Below, one piece after another: positions 7,737 to 14,764 of a stretch of 64,000 nucleotides of DNA. The position numbers were made by a program, and so were the translations under genes. The notes beneath the pieces were generated by a model. The model was not told where the DNA came from and ran no database searches. It was given only the letters and a program-made list of their open reading frames with translations. Origin of the DNA: Actinacidiphila acidipaludis (GTDB lineage Bacteria > Actinomycetota > Actinomycetes > Streptomycetales > Streptomycetaceae); NCBI RefSeq assembly GCF_019890725.1, contig NZ_JAINZZ010000029.1:1-64000 (forward strand), written 5' to 3'. Every line of letters starts with the position of its first letter. Positions within the stretch are counted from its first letter, which is position 1.

Positions 7737-7940
7737 CGGGACACCTCTTTTCCGGGCTCCGCGCCTGCGGCGCGCAAGCCCCCAAAGGTCGCCGCGTACG
7801 GCCCGCTCACACCGGGACAGCCACTGCGTGACCGCCCCGCGGCCGGACCGTTCTCCTCTTCCACGTTACGCATCGGTAGCCGCCTCGCATCCGGGGAGCG
7901 GATCGGCGTATCACGCGGCGCCGCACCCCCGCCGGGCGGG

Positions 7941-8516
7941 CTATCCGAGCACGGACAGCGCCGTCTTCAACTCGCCGAACACCTCTCGCGTGTACGCGTC
8001 GAGAGTCCGCGGATCCGCCGCCGACGTCCACCGGTCGAACGCGCCGTAGAACGCACGCACCCCCAGTTCGGCCGCGAGATCGGCGACGAGTTCCGAGACG
8101 CCGCGCGTGCGAAGCGCCTGCGCCATCGACTCGGAGAGCGCCGCCCGCTTGAAGGCGGAGCGCTCCTGCAGCTCCGCGCTGTTCGCGATGACCGCCCGAA
8201 GCCGCCGCCCGATCTCCCGCCGGTCCTCCGTGAACGACGACGCGAGACCGTCCAGCGCCAGGCCGACCATCTCCAGAGTCGTGGCCGATTCGGGCGCCTC
8301 GGCGATCGCCTCGGCCATGATCCGGCTGTGGATCTCCTGCCCGGCGAACAGTACTTCGCGCTTGTCGGTGAAGTGCCGGAAAAACGTGGTCTTGGTCAGG
8401 CCGCCGGCCCGCTCGGCGATCTCGTTGACCGTCGTCGCCTCGTATCCCTGCTCCGCGAACAGCTCGACCGCGGCGCGGATCAGCCGTTCGCGTGTGTTCG
8501 GTTCCCATCGCGCCAT
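7941..8516 (-). CDS. TetR/AcrR family transcriptional regulator
   Basis: The 191-aa protein has an N-terminal HTH of clear TetR type: ELFAEQGYEATTVNEIAERAG, then LTKTTFFRHFTDKREVLF. A helical ligand-binding domain follows with no recognisable ligand signature. It is divergent from an SDR gene across an 87-nt intergenic region that is dominated by a perfect 19-bp inverted repeat (8536-8581). That arrangement is the classic TetR layout, with the regulator repressing itself and the neighbouring enzyme. Confidence 0.93.
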   Translation of the reverse strand: MARWEPNTRERLIRAAVELFAEQGYEATTVNEIAERAGGLTKTTFFRHFTDKREVLFAGQEIHSRIMAEAIAEAPESATTLEMVGLALDGLASSFTEDRREIGRRLRAVIANSAELQERSAFKRAALSESMAQALRTRGVSELVADLAAELGVRAFYGAFDRWTSAADPRTLDAYTREVFGELKTALSVLG

Positions 8517-8535
8517 GGGGGCAATCCTAGGTGAC

Positions 8536-8581
8536 GTGACTTGGTAACGTCACCCATGCTACGGTGACGTTACCAAGTCAC
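8536..8581. promoter_or_regulatory. paired TetR operator, perfect 19-bp inverted repeat
   Basis: GTGACTTGGTAACGTCACC (8536-8554) is repeated in exact inverse at 8563-8581 with an 8-nt spacer. Each arm is itself a dyad with outer halves GTGAC and GTCAC, so two TetR dimers could bind side by side. It fills the space between the divergent TetR and SDR genes. Confidence 0.7.
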
Positions 8582-8603
8582 ATCACTTCCCGGGGAGATC
8601 CTC

Positions 8604-9473
8604 ATGCGTGTCTTCGTCACCGGCGCCAGCGGTCACATCGGCTCCGCTGTTGTTCCTGAGCTCATCCACGCGGGTCACGATGTGGTCGGCCTCGCTCGTT
8701 CCGACGAGGCGGCGGCGACCGTCAGGGCGATGGGCGCCGAGGTCAGCCGCGGGAACCTGACCGATCTCGACGGTCTGCGTGAGGCTGCCCGCAATGCCGA
8801 TGCGGTCGTCCACCTCGGCTTCCAGCACGAGGGCATCGCGTCCGGCCGATTCGCCGAGGTCGCCGCGCAGGACGAAGAAGTCGTCCACGCGATCTGCGGC
8901 GAACTCGTCGACACCGGCAAGGCTTTCCTCGGCATCGGCCTGGGCCGCGTCGAGGACCTCGTGAACCACCGGAATCCCCGCGCCAAGGTCGCGCTCGCCC
9001 TCCACGGATACACCGAGCGCGGCGTGCGCACCGTCCTGGTCGCGGTCCCGAACGTCACGCACGGCGAGCGCGACCGCAACGGATTCATCCCGCAGTACCT
9101 CCGGATCGCCCGCCGGTCCGGCGTCGCCGGCTACCTCGGTGACGGCGCCAACACCTGGGCCGCGGGCCACACCCTCGACGTGGCCCGCGTCTGGGCGCTC
9201 GCGGTGGAGAAGGCCCCGGCCGGCTCGCAGGTCACCGGCGCCACCGAGGCCGGCGTCCCGGTCCGTACCATCGCCGAGTCCGTCGCCCGCCACCTGGGCA
9301 TCGAGGCGGTCAGCATGTCGGCGCAGCGGGCGGCGGAGCACTTCAGGGCCTTCCCCTTCATCGGCATCGACGTCAAGATGTCGAACCAGGCGACGCGCGA
9401 ACTGCTCGGCTGGGAGCCGACCCACCCCACCCTGCTCGCGGACCTCGACGCAGGCTTCTACTTCAATCGCTGA
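8604..9473 (+). CDS. atypical SDR / NAD(P)-dependent epimerase-like oxidoreductase
   Basis: The 289-aa protein has the extended/atypical SDR fold. Its N-terminus is MRVFVTGASGHIGSAVVPEL, with the TGxxGxxG cofactor loop of this class. VVHLGFQHEG follows at the end of strand 4. The C-terminal half (GVPVRTIAESVARHLG, then STAEHF-like AAEHFRAFPFIG and the final LLGWEPTHPTLLADL) matches NAD-dependent epimerase/dehydratase-like proteins often annotated as SDR family. The canonical YxxxK is not obvious, so catalysis may differ. The ribosome site is cggggagat. It is probably repressed by the divergent TetR protein. Confidence 0.9.
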   Translation: MRVFVTGASGHIGSAVVPELIHAGHDVVGLARSDEAAATVRAMGAEVSRGNLTDLDGLREAARNADAVVHLGFQHEGIASGRFAEVAAQDEEVVHAICGELVDTGKAFLGIGLGRVEDLVNHRNPRAKVALALHGYTERGVRTVLVAVPNVTHGERDRNGFIPQYLRIARRSGVAGYLGDGANTWAAGHTLDVARVWALAVEKAPAGSQVTGATEAGVPVRTIAESVARHLGIEAVSMSAQRAAEHFRAFPFIGIDVKMSNQATRELLGWEPTHPTLLADLDAGFYFNR

Positions 9474-9787
9474 GCCGCCAGAAGGCCAGGACCGCGCTGA
9501 AAATCCCGGAAATGCACCGGACTCACGCCGGACTGTCCCGATCGATATTCATCAGTGGACATTCGAGCAGCGTTCGCCCCGGCCACGACTTCGCGTAGGA
9601 GTTCGGATCAGCATGGCACAGCGGGCCCGGTCCGAACCCCCCGGTGGAGCCGGAAAAATTCCGGATTAATTCAACTCGGTCGAGGCGGACGGAAATCGAC
9701 TCGACGCCCTTGAATTCATGGTGAGTTGCGATACCGTCAGCCTCCGCTGATCGATGACCGGACGAACCGGAAGGGCGGGCGGGGCAC
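9474..9787. other. 314-bp intergenic region with two small dyads
   Basis: No convincing gene is present. There are two inverted repeats. GTTCGGA (9601-9607) pairs with TCCGAAC (9631-9637), and CCGGAA (9650-9655) pairs with TTCCGG (9659-9664) around AAA. AT-rich sequence at 9665-9740 probably carries the promoter for the Tat-exported protein. An 18-codon ATG frame at 9613 is too weak to call. Confidence 0.4.
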
Positions 9788-11065
9788 ATGTGGGAAAAGG
9801 GAACGGAATCCGGCGACGGACCGCAGAGCGGACTGATGTCGCGGCGCCGGTTGCTCGGGCTGTCCACCGGCACCGCGCTCGCCGTCGCCGGACTCGGGGT
9901 CGGCCGCGCGATCGGCACACGCGGTGAGGGCGGGGCCGCCGGTGCGGGCCACTCCCTCGACGCCGCGCCGGCCGCCGCCTCGGTGGTCCAGGTGACCGCA
10001 CCTCCCGCCTCGGGCGTCCTGGCCGCCAACGTCAACGAGTCCCTGGACGCGATCGACTACGCCGAGCTGGCGGCCGTGTCCGCCACCTGGATCCGGGGCT
10101 TCTACCTGATGTCCGACGCCGACCAGGGGGACCCGGCCACGCAGACCGGGATGGCGAAGCTGCTGCAGGCCGCCGCCGACGGCTACGGCACCGTGCTGTC
10201 GACGAAGTTCCAGTACCACGACACGGCGATCCCGGTTCCCGGCACGACGGCCATGGACACGGCTCTGGCCCGGTTCGACAAGGTGCTCGGCGCGGTGCTC
10301 GGCACGGTCGACATCCTCACCGTCGGGAACGAGCCGTTCTACGAGACGCGACCGGTGGACCGCACCACCTCCCTCATCAACGACTTCTACGAGGCGATCG
10401 CCCAGCACGCCGTCCAGTACCGGAAGGATCACTTCGGGACCGACTGCAAGACCGCCCTGTACATGGGTGCGCTCAACGGCCTGGAGGACCCCGCGAACCA
10501 GAACGCGCAGACGAAGCGCTGGATGACCTTCGCGGCCGGTAACGCCGACATCGCCGGCGTGGACATCCATCCGCACGTGGCGGGCATCGACGCGGCGCAG
10601 GCGTACACCGACTTCGTGCTGCCCTACCTCCGCCCGGACCAGAAGTTCCTCGCCACCGAGTTCTCCCTGATCCAGCTCTGGAAGCAGCACATGGCCGACC
10701 CGGTGGACCCGTCGTTCACGGCGGCCTACGGCACCCCGGCGGGCACTCCGGTGTGGCAGGTCATCCACAACGCCGCCAACAACCCCTTCACGGAGCAGAA
10801 GTGGAACGATTTCCTGCTCTCCAACACGTGGTTCGCCAACCACAAGACGTTCATCACCAACGAGATCGCGGATCTGCGGGCCACGGGCAAGCTCGCCGTG
10901 GCCGGCTACGGCATCACCCAGGGCGCGCCGATCCCCGACTTCGGCCCGGACAGCTCCCCTTGGGTGCTCAACAGCATCTTCTGCCCCTACGTCTGCCAGA
11001 TCGGGACCGGAGGCCTCCCGGGCCGCGACCGCACCTGGGCCGCCTCGTTCCGGACGGCGCAGTAG
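9788..11065 (+). CDS. Tat-exported glycoside-hydrolase-like protein (clan A TIM-barrel type)
   Basis: The 425-aa protein has a twin-arginine signal, SRRRLLGLSTG (18-28), followed by a hydrophobic stretch and a small-residue region. The mature part resembles a clan-A glycosidase barrel. VGNEPF places a candidate acid/base at Glu182, and FLATEFSLIQ places a candidate nucleophile at Glu291, at the usual strand 4 and strand 7 spacing. GVDIHPHVAG supports a sugar-binding barrel strand. The exact GH family is not assigned. An alternative start at Met17 (9836) would still keep the Tat motif. The next gene is also a secreted protein, 117 nt downstream. Confidence 0.72.
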   Translation: MWEKGTESGDGPQSGLMSRRRLLGLSTGTALAVAGLGVGRAIGTRGEGGAAGAGHSLDAAPAAASVVQVTAPPASGVLAANVNESLDAIDYAELAAVSATWIRGFYLMSDADQGDPATQTGMAKLLQAAADGYGTVLSTKFQYHDTAIPVPGTTAMDTALARFDKVLGAVLGTVDILTVGNEPFYETRPVDRTTSLINDFYEAIAQHAVQYRKDHFGTDCKTALYMGALNGLEDPANQNAQTKRWMTFAAGNADIAGVDIHPHVAGIDAAQAYTDFVLPYLRPDQKFLATEFSLIQLWKQHMADPVDPSFTAAYGTPAGTPVWQVIHNAANNPFTEQKWNDFLLSNTWFANHKTFITNEIADLRATGKLAVAGYGITQGAPIPDFGPDSSPWVLNSIFCPYVCQIGTGGLPGRDRTWAASFRTAQ

Positions 11066-11182
11066 AGCGACGCCGGGCCGACCTGAATTCGGCGGGCAGA
11101 GCAGGGCAACTCCGGCGTTCCCTCAGATGTCTTGTGACTGACAGCCGTTGCGGGCTCGTCCGCCCGCAGGAGGGGGAAGGTC

Positions 11183-12850
11183 ATGGGAGAACCGAGAGGT
11201 AACAGACCGGCGCGGCGCGGGGCCGTCGTGGGACTGGCGCTGGCGTGCGCGGCCCTGGGGATGACCGCGGCGGGCGTGGGCGCGGCACCGTCCGCGCAGG
11301 CCGCGACACCGGCGCTCACCCTGGACGTGACGCCCACGCTCTACGTGGAGGCCGGGGCCGGCAACAACGGCGCGTTCAACTCGACGCTGACCATCGGGAT
11401 CGGCACGACGGGCGACCTGACCAGCGGGCCCCGGCACCTCGTCGTCGACGCGTCGGCCCTGGCGGGCCGGGTGGTCATGACGGACCTGGACACCCAGGAC
11501 GGCTGTACGGCGCAGGAACTGGTGGTCACCTGCGACCTCGCGCCGAACGTCAAACGGCTCAGCCCCTTCCACCTGCTGGCGGCCGACGGGGCCCAGGCGC
11601 AGTCCGAAGCCGACATCTCGGTGACCGCGTCCAGCGCCGGCGCGGCGGACGCGACCGCCCACGTGCGGACGGTCATCGGGACGCCCTCGCTCCTGACCGC
11701 CGTCCTGCCCGAACGCACCGCCGTACCGCCCGGCACCGCCCTGCCGTTCTCACCCGTCATCGCCAACACCGGTGACGCCAGCCCCCGGCAGGGCTTCACC
11801 CTCCACTTCCACACCTCCGACACCACCACGACCCCGGCCGACGCCCAGGCGTTCGCCGTGGCCGGCGAACGGCCGTCCAACTGCCACTACCCGCCCGCGC
11901 CGCGCAACGACTTCTGGTGTTCCTTCCCCGACGAGATCGCCCCCGGCCAGGTGTGGACCATCGGCCGGCCGCTGAGCTACCGGACCCGAGCGCCGCTGAT
12001 GGACGGCTTCATCACCTACGACATCAGACCGGCCGGCAGCATCCCGCCGTCTCAGGACTTCGACCCCGCCGCCTACGTGACCGGCGACGGCCCCGCGCTG
12101 ACACTCCACCGAGTCGCCGACCAGAAAACCGGGCTGACCTCGGGCTGGTTCCACGTCGTGGCGGAGCAGCACGCCGACTACCAGGCGATCGGGGGGACCC
12201 TGCACGGCAAAAAGGGCGACGTCGTCCGGCTGAACCTGGGCGTGCGCAACGCAGGCCCGGGAAGCCTCACCCAGAGCGGCGCCGACGGGGCGTTCGTCGT
12301 CACTCTGCCCGCAGGCGTCAGCCTGCTGAAGACCGAGCGGGTCGCCCCCCTGCCGCCGGGCACCTCACCCGGCCCCGGCCCGCTGTGCGAACTGCGGACA
12401 CCAGGCGTCTACCGCTGCGCGATGCGCGAACCGCTGGTCCTGCACGGGCAGTTCGTGCTGCGGTTCTCCCTGCGGATCGACCGGCTGGTGCCTGCCGCCA
12501 CCCAGGGCGCGGCCGGTTCCGTGCGGGTCGTGCCCTCCACCGAGGCCCCCACGCACGACACGAACCTGGCCAACGACGTCGCCTCCCTCACCGTCGCCCG
12601 GCCCGGCTCGGCGACGACCGGCGGCGGCGGTTCGTCCGGCGGTTCCGCTTCGGGCGGTACCACCTCGGGCAGCGGGGGCGGCTCTGGCGCCAGCGGCGGC
12701 GGGTCATCGTCCACGGGCGGTCTCACCCCGGACGGTTCCCTGGCCGCGACCGGCGCGGGCGCCACACTGCCGGTGGCCGGTGCGGCCGTGATCCTGCTGC
12801 TGACCGGCACCGGCACGCTGCTGGCCCGGCGCCGCAGGACCACCCACTGA
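11183..12850 (+). CDS. secreted cell-wall-anchored protein with LAATG sortase signal
   Basis: The 555-aa protein begins with a Sec signal (RRGAVVGLALACAALGMTAAG then APSAQA). It continues with an all-beta extracellular region of repeat-like segments (TPTLYVEAGAGNNGAFNSTL; RLNLGVRNAGPGSLTQSGA) resembling DUF11/CARDB-type beta sandwiches. A Gly/Ser/Thr-rich spacer covers about 460-510. The C-terminus has LAATG, a hydrophobic helix and the basic tail RRRR. This is the cell-wall sorting signal read by class E sortases in Streptomyces. The ribosome site is ggaggggg. No sortase gene is in the window. Ligand or adhesive role unknown. Confidence 0.85.
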   Translation: MGEPRGNRPARRGAVVGLALACAALGMTAAGVGAAPSAQAATPALTLDVTPTLYVEAGAGNNGAFNSTLTIGIGTTGDLTSGPRHLVVDASALAGRVVMTDLDTQDGCTAQELVVTCDLAPNVKRLSPFHLLAADGAQAQSEADISVTASSAGAADATAHVRTVIGTPSLLTAVLPERTAVPPGTALPFSPVIANTGDASPRQGFTLHFHTSDTTTTPADAQAFAVAGERPSNCHYPPAPRNDFWCSFPDEIAPGQVWTIGRPLSYRTRAPLMDGFITYDIRPAGSIPPSQDFDPAAYVTGDGPALTLHRVADQKTGLTSGWFHVVAEQHADYQAIGGTLHGKKGDVVRLNLGVRNAGPGSLTQSGADGAFVVTLPAGVSLLKTERVAPLPPGTSPGPGPLCELRTPGVYRCAMREPLVLHGQFVLRFSLRIDRLVPAATQGAAGSVRVVPSTEAPTHDTNLANDVASLTVARPGSATTGGGGSSGGSASGGTTSGSGGGSGASGGGSSSTGGLTPDGSLAATGAGATLPVAGAAVILLLTGTGTLLARRRRTTH

Positions 12851-12860
12851 CCGTACGGGC

Positions 12861-13766
12861 TCAGGGCGTGCCCCCGGCCGGCGTGCCCAGCAGGGCCAGC
12901 TCCTCGCCGGTCAGGCGCAGACTCCCCGCGGCGATGTTCTCCGCCAGGTGCGCGGGGTTACTGGTGCCGGGAATGGCCAGCACATGCGGGCCGCGGTGGA
13001 GGGTCCAGGCGAGCCGTACCTGGGCCGGCGTCGCATCGTGGGCGCGGGCGACGGACCGTACGCGCGCATCCTGCTCACGGCCTGCGGCGGCCTCACGCCG
13101 CAGGCCGGAGACGGAGAAGAACGGGACGAAGGCGATGCCCCGCTCACCGCACAGGTCCACCAGTCCGGTCTCGTCGGACCGGCGCCAGTCCAGGCCGTAG
13201 GAGTTCTGCACGCAGACCACGGGCGCGATCGTCTGCGCCTCGGTCACGTGCCGGGGCAGCACGGCGGAGAGCCCGAGATGCCGGATCAAGCCGGCCTCAC
13301 GCAGCTCGGCGAGCGCGCCGAAGTGCTCGGCGATCGAGACGGTGCGGGGACCGGCGGCGCGCAGGTTCACCACGTCCAGGCAGTCCCGGCCGAGCTGGCG
13401 CAGGTTCTCCTCGACCTGGCCGCGCAGCCGGTCGGGACGGTCCCTGGGCAGCCACTCGCCGGAGGGATCGCGTGCCGGGCCGACCTTGGTCACCACGACC
13501 ACGTCGCCGCGCCAGGACGCGAGGGCGCGATTGATCAGCTCGTTCGCCGAGCGCAGGGGCGAGAAGTAGAAAGCGGCCGTGTCGATGTGGTTGACGCCGA
13601 GCTCGAACGCGCGGTGCAGCAGCCCGACGGCGGCATCGCGGTCGATCGGCGTGCCGTCGGAGTTCCCCGCCATGCCGTTGCCCGTCAGCCGCATCGCGCC
13701 GTACCCGATGCGGTTCACCTCCAGATCCCCGAGCCTCCAGGTCCCTGCTGCTGCCGCTGCGCTCAC
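12861..13766 (-). CDS. aldo/keto reductase
   Basis: The 301-aa protein is an AKR (beta/alpha)8 barrel enzyme. GYGAMRL is near the N-terminus. Asp62 and Tyr67 lie in HIDTAAFYFSP, and Lys94 lies in VVTKVG. The usual catalytic histidine position reads Asn134 in DVVNLR, a variant also found in a subset of actinobacterial AKRs. GLSAVLPRHV and NSYGLDWRR complete the fold. NADPH is the expected cofactor and the substrate is unknown. The gene is convergent with the surface-protein gene (10-nt gap). Its upstream side faces the large palindromic region. Confidence 0.92.
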   Translation of the reverse strand: MSAAAAAGTWRLGDLEVNRIGYGAMRLTGNGMAGNSDGTPIDRDAAVGLLHRAFELGVNHIDTAAFYFSPLRSANELINRALASWRGDVVVVTKVGPARDPSGEWLPRDRPDRLRGQVEENLRQLGRDCLDVVNLRAAGPRTVSIAEHFGALAELREAGLIRHLGLSAVLPRHVTEAQTIAPVVCVQNSYGLDWRRSDETGLVDLCGERGIAFVPFFSVSGLRREAAAGREQDARVRSVARAHDATPAQVRLAWTLHRGPHVLAIPGTSNPAHLAENIAAGSLRLTGEELALLGTPAGGTP

Positions 13767-13929
13767 CGTGCTCCTTCACCCGTCGTGCCGTCCGGTCCCG
13801 GAGTATGAAGCGGTTCCGGCCTGTTCTGACAGGCCCAGGAGCTGGGCGAAACGTCACGTCCCGCAGCGGAACCAATCCTCCGCGCCGCGCCGTTGAACAT
13901 GACGAGCCGCCGCCCGTCACCGCGGGTTC

Positions 13930-14570
13930 CCGCCCCCGGGGTGCCCCCGATCCGCCGTTGCCGTCGTCCACCCGGTGGCCGCTTGCTCGCGCCGTTCCTC
14001 GCGCCCCCGTCGGGGCTCGTCCTGCCCCTTGCGGTGCCTTCCCGGCTTTCCGCCGGTGGTGGGTTGCTCGCGCAGTTCCCCGCGCCCCTGTTTCACGTGC
14101 CGTTTGTCCGCACGTTGGGGGCAGTCCGGAAGCGTCTCCTCGGACTTGTGCGTGACCGTTTTTACGAAGGGGCTGGGCGGGTGTGTGCACAAGTCCTTGC
14201 GGGGAGCGCTTCCTCCCCACCCCCTTGGTGGTCCATGGAGCCGCCTGGGCAGGACCGGGGTACCCCGGTAACACCCCATGCGGCCACTTTCACTGCCAGG
14301 GGGTGGGGAGGAAGCGCTCCCCGCAGGAATGTGCATCCGCCCGACCAGCCAATTCGTAAGTAGCCGCCATGCACAGTCCGAGGAGACGCTTCCGGACTGC
14401 CCCCGATACGTGAACGAACGGCAAGCGATAACAGGGGCGCGAGGAACTGCGCGACAAGCCACGACGGCGCAGCAGTCGGCAACGCACCGAAAGGGGCACC
14501 CCGGAAACGGAGGCGGCCCGGGGGGCACCCCGGAAGTCGAGGACCGGGCAGCCCAGCGGCAGGCGGCACC
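13930..14570. repeat. ~640-bp imperfect palindrome with nested perfect inverted repeats
   Basis: All arms are centred on 14261. A perfect 16-bp palindrome sits at 14254-14269. A perfect 27-bp inverted repeat joins 14198-14224 with 14299-14325. A perfect 30-bp inverted repeat joins 14117-14146 with 14375-14404. A 23-bp pair with one mismatch joins 14070-14092 with 14430-14452. Beyond that, weaker but clear similarity continues to about 13930 and 14570. The outer arms contain the widespread Streptomyces intergenic repeat around gcgcagttcc. No gene is supported inside; ORFs on both strands are mirror products of the repeat. It lies between divergent genes in a gap of about 1 kb. Confidence 0.85.
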
Positions 14571-14764
14571 GCACGGACGGCGGACAGCTTCACGGTCCCG
14601 CAGCCGAGTCAGGAGACATTCCGCCGCAATAGGTATCTAATATGTCTGAGGTGGGTCGGAACGGGCAGCCCATTCGGTACCTCCCGTGCCCGTCGCCCCC
14701 GGGTCCTGCCGGATCGCGGTCCTGGCGCACCGACGTCGGCCGGCGACAGGGACGCGGGGGATGT

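Noticed and set aside
7561..7873. 74-aa and 79-aa minus-strand frames upstream of the ThiF-like gene
   Set aside because: The third frame (7557-7736) has the ribosome site, protein-like composition and stop/start overlap; the other two are Arg/Gly/Pro-rich.
9613..9669. 18-codon ORF with a distant aggag
   Set aside because: Spacing to the ATG is too long and the frame ends inside a dyad; no support as a peptide gene.
14198..14325. CebR/LacI operator pair at the AGCGCT cores of the palindrome
   Set aside because: The cores resemble a CebR-like box only partly and lie within a repeat element, so a regulatory role cannot be claimed.
13893..14593. Several overlapping ORFs on both strands within the palindrome
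   Set aside because: Both strands give mirror-like peptides such as AVPRAPV because the DNA is an inverted repeat. No ribosome sites or domains.
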